Source: Chloroflexota bacterium (GTDB lineage Bacteria > Chloroflexota > Anaerolineae > Promineifilales > Promineifilaceae). Taken from it: 64,000 nt of DNA. Under the pieces are notes generated by a model. The model made no database searches. It saw nothing but the letters and a program-made list of their open reading frames with translations, and was not told where the DNA came from. Where the stretch lies: positions 1-64,000 of the forward strand of contig JABFFZ010000001.1 in the NCBI GenBank assembly GCA_013112725.1, written 5' to 3'. Below are positions 45,311 to 52,741 of this stretch, in pieces (position 1 is the first letter of the stretch; each line of letters starts with the position of its first letter). The translations under genes and the position numbers were made by a program.

Positions 45311-46564
45311 ATGAAAACAAAAATCCAACGCTATAGTTTCCCGTTGTGGATGATTACCTTGCTGCTGTTCATGGCCTGGGGGTTGGTGGGGGCATATCAG
45401 GTACTTACGCAAGGGTTGGTGCTGACCAATCTGACGGATCTGACGCCCTGGGGCTTGTGGATTGGCATTGATCTATCATCCATCGCCCTGGCAGCGGGCG
45501 CTTTTTCCCTCTCGGCAGCGGTTTATTTGCTCAAGAAGGATGAACTGAAACCGGTGGCGCGCACGGCCGTATTCATCGGCTTGCTCGGTTATACCATGGC
45601 CATGATGACGCTGCTCATGGACATCGGCCGCCCCGACCGCTTCTGGCACGCCCTGGTGTATTGGAATATCCATTCGCCGCTGTGGGAAGTGACGATGTGT
45701 GTGGCCCTTTACTTCACAGTGCTGACATTGGAAGTGATTCCCATTTTGGGCCGGGCGGATATTGTACAGCGCCGTTGGCCCCGGTTGGGGCAGGGCATGG
45801 AGTGGGTGCATGTGTTAGCGCCCATCCTGGCCGTGTGTGGCCTACTGTTATCACTCATGCACCAATCTTCGTTGGGGGCGACGTATGGGGTGTTGGCGTC
45901 ACGGCCGTTTTGGTACAAATCCACCCTCGCCATCCTCTTCCTCGTCTCCGCGCTGGCCGCCGGCCCGGCCCTGACCGTGTTCGCCTCCAAAACCGCCGCC
46001 GCCATTACACCCCGCGCCTATGTGGAGAACTGGCGGCTGGACAGAGTTTCCCACTTCATCGGTTGGGTGCTGGTGGCGCTGCTGTACCTGCGGGTATGGG
46101 ACACCTTGAGCATGGTTTACACTCACCAGCCTGGCCGCACTGAAGCGTTGCACATGCTCACCGGCGGCCAGTTCGCCTTCAACTTCTGGGTGCTGGAAAT
46201 GTTCCTGGGCATTATCGTCCCGATGGTGATTCTGCTCACTGCCCAGCTGCGGGAACGGCCGGCACTGCATTGGTTAGCTCTGCTCTTTGTAGTCATTGGC
46301 CTGGTTGCTTACCGCTGGGACACCAATATGATCGGCCAGCTGGTGGTCTTTAGCTATCTGCCGGAACAAATCGTCCCCCTATTTGCCAGTTACACGCCAG
46401 CCCTCATCGAATGGCAGGTGGGGTTGGGCGTGATTGCCTTTGGCTTTTTGGGGTTTAGCATGGGCGTCCGTTACCTGTATGTGGTTGACCATCGCCTGGT
46501 AGAAACGACCCATGAAACCGCGCCCGTTCGTAGTGGGCACTTGAGTGCCGCAGAAGGGCGATAA
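45311..46564 (+). CDS. NrfD/PsrC-family integral membrane subunit
   Basis: 417 residues with nine to ten membrane helices. It opens with FPLWMITLLLFMAWGLVGAYQVLTQGL and carries the conserved TPWGLWIGIDLSSIALAAGAFSLSA stretch near residue 40, then DIGRPDRFWHALVYWNIHSPLWEVT, all typical of the HybB/DmsC-like NrfD branch that binds quinone. RBS GGAGG precedes the ATG. Functions as the quinone site of the ferredoxin/cytochrome complex encoded before it. The last residues (APVRSGHLSAAEGR) come from a hairpin repeat, and the stop is in it. Confidence 0.9.
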   Translation: MKTKIQRYSFPLWMITLLLFMAWGLVGAYQVLTQGLVLTNLTDLTPWGLWIGIDLSSIALAAGAFSLSAAVYLLKKDELKPVARTAVFIGLLGYTMAMMTLLMDIGRPDRFWHALVYWNIHSPLWEVTMCVALYFTVLTLEVIPILGRADIVQRRWPRLGQGMEWVHVLAPILAVCGLLLSLMHQSSLGATYGVLASRPFWYKSTLAILFLVSALAAGPALTVFASKTAAAITPRAYVENWRLDRVSHFIGWVLVALLYLRVWDTLSMVYTHQPGRTEALHMLTGGQFAFNFWVLEMFLGIIVPMVILLTAQLRERPALHWLALLFVVIGLVAYRWDTNMIGQLVVFSYLPEQIVPLFASYTPALIEWQVGLGVIAFGFLGFSMGVRYLYVVDHRLVETTHETAPVRSGHLSAAEGR

Positions 46565-46584
46565 ATCGCCTACTACAAACAGGC
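46528..46584. repeat. GTAGT(A/G)GGC triple-palindrome repeat, copy 1
   Basis: Contains TTCGTAGTGGGCACTTGAGTGCC and GGCGATAAATCGCCTACTAC, that is two small inner palindromes and an outer pair, CGTAGT..GCCTACTAC. Copies lie at 48995-49050 and 51070-51125. This copy encodes the end of the NrfD protein. Confidence 0.85.
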
Positions 46585-46598
46585 GAGAGGAGGTTGTG

Positions 46599-46877
46599 AT
46601 GAACGAGTTTCAAGCCACAGGTGTTTTGATGATATTGTTTGCCCTGCGCTGTCTGGTGCCGGCGGCGCTGATCTTTGGCGTGGGTTATCTGATGAACTGG
46701 CTGGTTGACCGCTGGAATCGAGAAGATGCCGCCCGCGCCCAGGCACAAGGGCTGTATTGCCCGGCCTATACCCGCTTCGGCGATTGCTGCTGGTCTAAAC
46801 GGATGACGGCCGAAGGCGCTTTGCCTGCCGTTTGTGTGAACTGCCCCATTTACCGGCAGGCCATGAAACCTGCTTGA
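46599..46877 (+). CDS. Small membrane protein with Cys-rich tail, NrfD-associated
   Basis: 92 residues from ATG 46599 with GAGGAGG. One long N-terminal hydrophobic segment (VLMILFALRCLVPAALIFGVGYLMNWLV), then a polar part with five Cys: YCPAYTRFGDCCWSKR and CVNCPIYRQ. The Cys pattern suggests a metal or Fe-S site or disulfides. Not recognised as a named family. Being directly after nrfD, and having a 40-residue paralogue at 42986-43108, it is likely an accessory subunit. Confidence 0.75.
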   Translation: MNEFQATGVLMILFALRCLVPAALIFGVGYLMNWLVDRWNREDAARAQAQGLYCPAYTRFGDCCWSKRMTAEGALPAVCVNCPIYRQAMKPA

Positions 46878-46881
46878 AAGA

Positions 46882-46901
46882 GCGGTTGGTCTTCCGACCG
46901 C
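46882..46901. repeat. Short hairpin GCGGTTGG..CCGACCGC
   Basis: 8-bp stem 46882-46889 with 46894-46901 (one G-T pair), with GGTTGGTC at 46884-46891. Directly follows the small protein gene. Confidence 0.6.
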
Positions 46902-46918
46902 CTCTTCCTCCCTCCCCT

Positions 46919-46958
46919 GCGTCCGGGTGATCACCCGATTACCCGGACGCATTTTGTT
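46919..46958 (+). terminator. Terminator of the cytochrome/NrfD operon
   Basis: 10-bp stem GCGTCCGGGT (46919-46928) with ACCCGGACGC (46941-46950), followed by ATTTTGTT. A second perfect 13-bp hairpin (TGTAACGCGATTT, 46958-46970 with 46974-46986) comes right after it. Confidence 0.8.
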
Positions 46959-46986
46959 GTAACGCGATTTGCCAAATCGCGTTACA

Positions 46987-47334
46987 GTTTATGATCTTCT
47001 GCCAGACAATTTGTGATGAATTTCACTAACAAAATTAGCGTAAACATGCTTGGCTGACACCAATACCGCGCATTGTAGCCTGTATTGTTCCATGATCAGA
47101 AAGTGGGGTACAGCATGTTGGCCGTCAGGCACAATCATATGCTGAGGGGATTGAGCGCCACTGTTTGTGGCTGGACGACCAGCCCGATGATTCCCTTTGT
47201 TTGGTCGTAAAGTAAGCTTCACCTTGTGTGGAGCTTTTTTGTTTCCTAAGGTGTTTCCCAGGCGTGGGGCGCACGGCGAAGGGCGAAATTCATAATTCAT
47301 CCTTCATAATTCATAATTTCAAAGGAGGTGTCCT
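46987..47334. other. Intergenic region before hdrC, possible gene remnant
   Basis: 348 bases. A minus-strand frame of 103 codons (46989-47300) begins in the GAATTATG repeat and shows no family pattern; pieces in other frames (for example WNNTGYNARYWCQ) hint at a decayed transposase-like zinc ribbon, but this is weak. The promoter of the hdr operon should be here. A hairpin of GAATTATG words lies at 47285-47320. Confidence 0.4.
47285..47320. repeat. Hairpin of GAATTATG words
   Basis: GAAATTCATAATTCAT and CTTCATAATTCATAATTTC form a run of TCATAATTCAT units ending 2 bases before the RBS AAAGGAGGTGT of hdrC. Confidence 0.65.
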
Positions 47335-47919
47335 TTGTCCACCCAACAATTTCCCACAGAGACCTGGACTCCCGCTAATTTTCTGGAAAGGGTCATAGCA
47401 GCCACACCAGGGGAGTCTCGCCTGGAAATGTGTATTCAGTGCGGCACGTGTGGTGGTTCCTGCCCGTCTGGTGATGATATGGACAACACGCCGCGCCAGA
47501 TTTTTGCCATGATCCGGGCGGGCATGGAAGAAGAAGTGCTGGCCAGCAATACGCCCTGGTATTGCGTTTCTTGTTATTACTGCGCCATTCGTTGCCCACA
47601 AGAGGTACATATTCCAGATATCATGTATACCCTCAAGAACATGGCCATTGCTCAGGATCGTTACGTAGACAGCGTGGCCCCGGACTGGTCGCAGACGTTT
47701 GTGGATTATGTGGAGAATTACGGCCGTAGCTTTGAATTTGGCCTGGCTACCCGTCATTTTCTGCGCCACCGCCCCACCGGGCTGCGCGATACGGCCCAAA
47801 TGGGGTTGGGCTTGTTGACCAAAGGGCGCATGGATTTAATGCCGCAGCGCATTGAGTGGCTGTCGCAGTTACAGGCGATCCTCAACCGGGCCAAAGAATT
47901 GGAGGCGGAGGGGGCGTGA
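47335..47919 (+). CDS. hdrC: Heterodisulfide reductase subunit C-like ferredoxin
   Basis: 194 residues starting with TTG at 47335; the strong RBS AAAGGAGGTGT is 5-6 bases upstream. Two [4Fe-4S] motifs: CIQCGTCGGSCP (residues about 33-44) and CVSCYYCAIRCP (about 77-88), followed by helical segments, as in HdrC. It carries electrons between HdrA and HdrB. First gene of hdrC-hdrB-hdrA-mvhD-mvhG-mvhA. The stop lies at the edge of a GTGACG hairpin. Confidence 0.9.
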   Translation: MSTQQFPTETWTPANFLERVIAATPGESRLEMCIQCGTCGGSCPSGDDMDNTPRQIFAMIRAGMEEEVLASNTPWYCVSCYYCAIRCPQEVHIPDIMYTLKNMAIAQDRYVDSVAPDWSQTFVDYVENYGRSFEFGLATRHFLRHRPTGLRDTAQMGLGLLTKGRMDLMPQRIEWLSQLQAILNRAKELEAEGA

Positions 47920-48003
47920 TACGTGACGTGTGATGCGTGACGTGTGATGCGTGACGTGTGACGAGTGATTCTCTCACATGTCACACGTCACGCATCACTT
48001 TCG
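47915..48003. repeat. Hairpin of GTGATGCGTGACG words between hdrC and hdrB
   Basis: Five to six CGTGAYGYGTGA units, the centre ATTCTCTCACATG and right arm TCACACGTCACGCATCACTTT. Runs from the hdrC stop to the likely RBS of hdrB. Confidence 0.85.
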
Positions 48004-48015
48004 GGAGATGTTACC

Positions 48016-48993
48016 ATAACCAAATACCTCTTTTACCCCGGCTGTTCGATGCAGCGCAGCGCACGGCCGTATCTGGATTCATTGCTGGCCATTCAGCAAG
48101 ATATTGGCTGGGAGTTGGAAGAAATTCAAGATTGGAACTGCTGCGGCGCGACGGAGTACATTTCGGTTTCCCGTTTACCGGCGTATGCGTTGAACGGCCG
48201 TAACCTGGCCCTGGCCGCCCAACAAGCCAACGGCGTCAATACCGTCCTGGCCGGGTGCAGCGCCTGTTACCTGAACCTGGCCAAAACAGACCGGTATATG
48301 CAGAAGGATGGCCGTCTCAATGCCCAGGTGAATGAAGCGTTGGCCGCCGGTGGGCTGCATTACGACCCTGGCACGGTGAAAATCCGCCACTTGCTGGACG
48401 TGATTGTGCATAAAGTGGGGTTGGAAGCGGTCAAGCGGAAGGTGGTACGGCCGTTGACCGGACTGCGTGTGGCCCCCTACTACGGCTGCATGGTGGTGCG
48501 CCCTGACCCCGAAAACCGCTTTGGCAGCCCCGAATACCCCACCATCCTGGACGAACTGATGAAAGCATTGGGCGCGGAAGTCGTAGACTTCCCGGTCAAG
48601 ACCCACTGCTGTGGCGGCCACATGACCCAGATCAGCGCGCCCGTAGCCTATGAACTCATCCGTCGCCTGCTGTATGCAGCCGACCAGTACCAGGCTGACA
48701 TCATGGTGACGCTGTGCCCCATGTGCCAGCTCAACCTGGACGCTTACCAGGACGACGCTAACAAACATTTCCGCACCAACTACACCATGCCCATTGTCTA
48801 CTTCACGCAGCTCATGGGGCTGGCATTCGGCCACGACCCGGCCGAATTGGGGTTGGGCAGAGAGTTTGTAAACACGGCCCCGGCGCTGGCAAAAATTGGC
48901 GTGGAGGTGCCAGAAGAACCCGCTGCTGCCAGACCGCGCACCCGCCGCGACGACCCCAGCCTGCCCATGCCGCAGCCGTTGTTGAAGAAGTAG
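48016..48993 (+). CDS. hdrB: Heterodisulfide reductase subunit B-like protein (CCG domains)
   Basis: About 325 residues. Two CCG domains bind the noncubane clusters: CSMQRSARPYL..DWNCCGATEY..CSACYLNL and YYGCMVVRP..HCCGGHM..CPMCQLNLD. The family reduces disulfides or a related thiol/sulfur substrate. The homologous start would be (M)TKYLFYPGC; at that place stands ATA (48016-48018), with GGGAG 8 bases upstream. The nearest normal start in frame is GTG at 47965, inside the hairpin repeat, which would add 17 repeat-coded residues. I mark the ATA position and leave the choice open. The C-terminal 30 residues are Pro/Arg-rich. Confidence 0.85.
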   Translation: MTKYLFYPGCSMQRSARPYLDSLLAIQQDIGWELEEIQDWNCCGATEYISVSRLPAYALNGRNLALAAQQANGVNTVLAGCSACYLNLAKTDRYMQKDGRLNAQVNEALAAGGLHYDPGTVKIRHLLDVIVHKVGLEAVKRKVVRPLTGLRVAPYYGCMVVRPDPENRFGSPEYPTILDELMKALGAEVVDFPVKTHCCGGHMTQISAPVAYELIRRLLYAADQYQADIMVTLCPMCQLNLDAYQDDANKHFRTNYTMPIVYFTQLMGLAFGHDPAELGLGREFVNTAPALAKIGVEVPEEPAAARPRTRRDDPSLPMPQPLLKK

Positions 48994-48994
48994 A

Positions 48995-49050
48995 AATGTT
49001 CGTAGTAGGCGATTTATCGCCTTCTGACGGCACTAAAGTGCCTACTACAA
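48995..49050. repeat. GTAGTAGGC triple-palindrome repeat, copy 2
   Basis: TTCGTAGTAGGCGATTTATCGCC then GGCACTAAAGTGCCTACTAC: the same parts as copy 1 but with inner palindromes in the opposite order. Between hdrB and hdrA. Confidence 0.85.
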
Positions 49051-49071
49051 ACCTTTTCGAGAGAGAAGCCT

Positions 49072-51102
49072 ATGAACGATCAAGCAGAACCCAAAGAACG
49101 TATCGGCGTTTACGTGTGCCACTGCGGCAGCAACATTGCGGCTACGGTGGATGTGGCCGACGTAGCCGTCTGGGCCAAAGAGCGGCTGGGCGATGAAGGC
49201 GTGGTGATTACCCACGATTACAAATTCATGTGCTCCAGTCTGGGGCAAGAACTGATCGAGCGCGACATCAAAGAGGAAGGGTTGACTCGCGTTGTCGTCG
49301 CTGCCTGTTCGCCCCATCTGCACGAAAAAACGTTCCGCACCGCCTGCGCCCGCGCCGGGCTAAACCCCTACCTGTGTGAACTGGTCTCCATCCGTGAGCA
49401 GGTTTCCTGGGTACACAGCGACCGGCAGGCGGCCACCGAGAAAGCCAAAGCGGTCGTGGCCGGCGGCGTCGAGCGCGTCATCCATAACGAGCCATTAGAG
49501 CCATTGCATATTCCCATTCACCCGGCCACGCTGGTGGTGGGCGGCGGCATTGCCGGCATTCAGGCGGCGCTGGAACTGGCCGACTCTGGCCATCAGGTGT
49601 ACCTGGTGGAGCGAGAACCGTCCATTGGCGGCCACATGGCCCAGTTTGACAAAACTTTCCCGACGATGGACTGCGCCGCCTGCATCCTGACGCCGAAGAT
49701 GGTGGATGCGGGCGGACATCCACACATTGACCTCTTTACCTGGAGTGAGGTGGTGCGGGTGGATGGTTTTGTGGGCAATTTCACCGTCACCATTCGCCAA
49801 AAGCCGCGCTATATTGACACCGATTTGTGTACCGGCTGTGGCATTTGTTGGGAGAAGTGTCCCAAGCGGGTGATTGATGATGTGTATGAGGCCGGGTTGG
49901 GCTATCGCAAGGCGGTCTATACGCCATTTGCTCAGGCTGTACCCAAATACCCGGTGATTGACCCGGAAAATTGCACTTATTTTATCAACGGCAAATGCCG
50001 CGCCTGTGAGAAGTTCTGCCCTACTGATGCCATCAAGTTTGACCAAGAAGAAGAGTTTATCACTGTGCAGGTGGGCAACATTATTTTGGCGACGGGCTTT
50101 GATTTGTTTGACGCTCGCCGGGTGCCGCAATATGGCTACGGCCGTCTGGCCAATGTCTTCACCAGTCTGGAATTTGAACGGTTGTGTAATGCTGCCGGGC
50201 CAACCAACGGCCAGATCGTGATGCGCGATGGCGTGACAAAACCGGAATTGGTGGCCGTGATTCACTGCGTGGGCAGCCGCGACCGCAACTACAACAACTA
50301 CTGCTCCGTCATCTGCTGCATGTCCAGCCTCAAGTTTGCCCATCTGGTAAAGGAGCGCACCGGCGCCCGTGTCTATAACTTTTACATTGACATGCGCACC
50401 GCCTTCAAGGATTACGACGAGTTTTACCAGCGGGTATTGGAAGAGGGCACGATTTTTGTACGCGGTCGGGTGGCCGAAGTGACCGACGCCGCCCGCCTGC
50501 CCAGCGAAGATGGCAAATTGATCGTTCAGGTGGAAGATACCCTGGCCGGGCGGCAGCGCCGGATTCCGGTGGACATGGTCATCCTGTCCGCTGGGTTGGA
50601 ACCCCGGCACGACGCCAAAGCGGTGGCGCACCAGTTTGGTATTTCATGCAGCGCCAATGGCTGGTTTATTGAGCGGCATCCCAAACTCGACCCGGTGGCG
50701 ACTATGACTGAGGGCATTTTTATCGCCGGGACGGTGCAAGGGCCAAAAGATATTCCGGCCAGCGTGTCTCAGGGGGCGGCGGCGGCGGCGCGGGTGTTGG
50801 GGCGGATTAACAAGGGCGAAATTGAGCTGGAACCGGTGCGGGCCACTATTGACGCCCGCCACTGTTCTGGCTGCCGCATTTGCAACGGCCTCTGCCCGTT
50901 TAACGCCATCATTTTCCATGAGGATGCGATGGTGTCGGAGATCAATCACGCGCTGTGCCAGGGGTGTGGCACTTGTGTGGCCGCCTGCCCGGCCGGGGCG
51001 ATTAGCGGCAGCAGCTTTAGCAATGAGCAGATCATGTCGCAGATTGAGGGGCTGTTGTTGTTCGACCGGCCCGTTCGTAGTAGGCACTTTAGTGCCGTTT
51101 GA
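49072..51102 (+). CDS. hdrA: Heterodisulfide reductase subunit A-like FAD/Fe-S protein
   Basis: 676 residues. N-terminal cluster region GVYVCHCGSNIAATVDV, FAD fold VVGGGIAGIQAALELADSG followed by SIGGHMAQFDKTFPTMDCAACILTPKM, clusters CTGCGICWEKCP, CRACEKFCP, and the C-terminal pair CSGCRICNGLCP and CQGCGTCVAACP. This is the flavin bifurcation subunit in Hdr complexes: electrons from hydrogenase are split between ferredoxin and the HdrB substrate. The IAGTVQGPKDIPASVSQGAAAA motif is complete. The last residues (RPVRSRHFSAV) come from the next hairpin repeat. Confidence 0.93.
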   Translation: MNDQAEPKERIGVYVCHCGSNIAATVDVADVAVWAKERLGDEGVVITHDYKFMCSSLGQELIERDIKEEGLTRVVVAACSPHLHEKTFRTACARAGLNPYLCELVSIREQVSWVHSDRQAATEKAKAVVAGGVERVIHNEPLEPLHIPIHPATLVVGGGIAGIQAALELADSGHQVYLVEREPSIGGHMAQFDKTFPTMDCAACILTPKMVDAGGHPHIDLFTWSEVVRVDGFVGNFTVTIRQKPRYIDTDLCTGCGICWEKCPKRVIDDVYEAGLGYRKAVYTPFAQAVPKYPVIDPENCTYFINGKCRACEKFCPTDAIKFDQEEEFITVQVGNIILATGFDLFDARRVPQYGYGRLANVFTSLEFERLCNAAGPTNGQIVMRDGVTKPELVAVIHCVGSRDRNYNNYCSVICCMSSLKFAHLVKERTGARVYNFYIDMRTAFKDYDEFYQRVLEEGTIFVRGRVAEVTDAARLPSEDGKLIVQVEDTLAGRQRRIPVDMVILSAGLEPRHDAKAVAHQFGISCSANGWFIERHPKLDPVATMTEGIFIAGTVQGPKDIPASVSQGAAAAARVLGRINKGEIELEPVRATIDARHCSGCRICNGLCPFNAIIFHEDAMVSEINHALCQGCGTCVAACPAGAISGSSFSNEQIMSQIEGLLLFDRPVRSRHFSAV

Positions 51103-51125
51103 TGGCGATAAATCGCCTACTACCA
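51070..51125. repeat. GTAGTAGGC triple-palindrome repeat, copy 3
   Basis: TTCGTAGTAGGCACTTTAGTGCC and GGCGATAAATCGCCTACTAC, nearly identical to copy 1. It encodes the C-terminus and stop of HdrA and spans the gap to the mvhD RBS (GAGAGGAG). Confidence 0.9.
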
Positions 51126-51146
51126 ACGTTTGAGAGGAGACAGAAT

Positions 51147-51644
51147 ATGAATGACCAATTCGAACCTGTCATCATCGGCTTTACCTGCAACTGGTGCAGC
51201 TACCGGGCGGCCGACCTGGCCGGCACGGCCCGCATCAAATACCCGCCCAACATCCGCCTGATCCGGCTGATGTGTTCGGGGCGCATGGACCCAACCTTTG
51301 TGCTGAAGGCGCTGGCAGAGGGGGCCGATGGGGTGATGATCACCGGCTGCCATCCGGGAGAATGCCACTATCTGGACCAAAATTACAAGGCGCTGCGGCG
51401 GGTGCTGCTGCTGCGGCGCACCATCGGCCAGATGGGGATTGAGCCGGGGCGGGTGAAGCTGGTGTGGGCCAGCGCCGCCGAAGGGGTGAGGCTGGCTCAG
51501 GAAATTGGGCATTTTGTGGAGGAAATCCGGGACATGGGGCCGCTGAACTGGCCGGGGCGGCTGGCGGCGGCGCATGTGAATGGTCACGGCCGTGACGACC
51601 GACTAATGCCTGCGGACATGATGCTTGAGGAGGTGCCAGCATGA
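51147..51644 (+). CDS. mvhD: Hydrogenase iron-sulfur subunit MvhD
   Basis: 165 residues from ATG 51147 with GAGAGGAGA; an earlier frame start at 51099 is in the repeat. The signature IIGFTCNWCSYRAADLAGTARI, MCSGRMDPTFVLKAL and GCHPGECHY places it in the MvhD/FrhD [2Fe-2S] family that links hydrogenase to HdrA. It overlaps mvhG by 4 bases. The C-terminal GRDDRLMPADMMLEEVPA is an extra tail beyond the usual 140 residues. Confidence 0.92.
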   Translation: MNDQFEPVIIGFTCNWCSYRAADLAGTARIKYPPNIRLIRLMCSGRMDPTFVLKALAEGADGVMITGCHPGECHYLDQNYKALRRVLLLRRTIGQMGIEPGRVKLVWASAAEGVRLAQEIGHFVEEIRDMGPLNWPGRLAAAHVNGHGRDDRLMPADMMLEEVPA

Positions 51645-52657
51645 GCAAAAATGGACAGGCTCCGAAAGAAAAACCAAAGTTTGCCATGTATTGGGCGGCA
51701 GCCTGCGGCGGCTGCGAAATTGCCGTCTTGAACATTGGCGAGAAGATTCTGGACGTAGACGCCAACTTTGACGTGGTCTTCTGGCCGGTGGCCATGGACG
51801 CCAAATACAAAGACGTGGAGGCAATGCCGGACAAATCCATCTTGCTGACACTGTTTAACGGTGGCATTCGCAATGAAGAAAATGAACATATGGCGAAGCT
51901 GTTGCGGCAGAAGTCGCAGATTTTGGTGGCGTTTGGCTCCTGCGCCAATGAGGGCTGCATCCCCGGATTGGCGAATCTGTCTTCCATGCAGGAGGTGTTT
52001 AACGCGGCCTATGAAAGCGTGAGTACGGAAAATCCACAGCATATTCGGCCGCAGTTCAGCTATCAGGTTCCTGAAGGTATGCTGACGATTCCGCTGTTTT
52101 ACCCGGTGCTGCGTACGCTGGATCAGGTGGTGGATGTGGACTACTTTATGCCGGGCTGCCCGCCGGAGTCGCACCAGATTGCGGCCGTCATTGACCTGGT
52201 GATTGCCGTGTTGCATGGCGAAGCGGAATTGCCGCCCAAGGGGGCCGTCATCGGCGTGGGCGATTCCACTGTGTGTGAAGAATGCCAGCGCGCCCGCAAC
52301 ATTAAGAAGATCACCAAGCTGGTGCGTATTCACGAGGTGGCCGAGGTGGACCCGGATTTGTGCCTGCTGGAGCAGGGAATTTTGTGCAACGGCCCGGCCA
52401 CGCGCAGTGGTTGTGGCGCGCGCTGCCCCAGCGTTGGCGCGGCCTGTATTGGCTGCTACGGCCCGGCGGTGGGGGTGGTGGATTATGGGGCGCGGCTGAT
52501 GACGGCCGTAGCCTCCGTCATTGACAGCACCGAACCCGACGAAATTGAAGCCATCCTGGACGGCATCCCCGACCCGGCCGGCACGTTTTACCGCTTTAAC
52601 CTGGCCCATTCGCTGCTGCACGCGGCGCGGCCGGCGATGGAGGAGGTAATTGGGTAA
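51641..52657 (+). CDS. mvhG: [NiFe] hydrogenase small subunit, group 3c (MvhG)
   Basis: 338 residues. Proximal cluster: YWAAACGGCEIAVL, AFGSCANEGCIPG and DYFMPGCPPESHQI. The C-terminal part binds two further clusters: CEECQRARN.., CLLEQGILCNGPATRSGCGARCPSVGAACIGCYG. The length and Cys pattern are those of group 3c, methyl-viologen type. It passes electrons from MvhA to MvhD and HdrA. The final Val-Ile-Gly and stop come from a GTAATTGGG hairpin. Confidence 0.92.
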   Translation: MSKNGQAPKEKPKFAMYWAAACGGCEIAVLNIGEKILDVDANFDVVFWPVAMDAKYKDVEAMPDKSILLTLFNGGIRNEENEHMAKLLRQKSQILVAFGSCANEGCIPGLANLSSMQEVFNAAYESVSTENPQHIRPQFSYQVPEGMLTIPLFYPVLRTLDQVVDVDYFMPGCPPESHQIAAVIDLVIAVLHGEAELPPKGAVIGVGDSTVCEECQRARNIKKITKLVRIHEVAEVDPDLCLLEQGILCNGPATRSGCGARCPSVGAACIGCYGPAVGVVDYGARLMTAVASVIDSTEPDEIEAILDGIPDPAGTFYRFNLAHSLLHAARPAMEEVIG

Positions 52658-52728
52658 TTAAGTAATTAGGTAATTGAGTGATTACCCAATTACCCAATTA
52701 CCCAATTACTTAATTACTTCCTTATCAA
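52652..52728. repeat. Hairpin of GTAATTGGG/CCCAATTAC words
   Basis: Left: GTAATTGGGTAATTAAGTAA and further units; right: ACCCAATT units. Fills the gap from the mvhG stop to 14 bases before mvhA. Same family as at 36918 and 54205. Confidence 0.85.
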
Positions 52729-52741
52729 GGAGCAGACAACC

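Noticed and set aside
46989..47300. 103-codon minus-strand frame before hdrC
   Set aside because: Starts in a repeat, has no RBS and no family pattern; kept only as a possible remnant.
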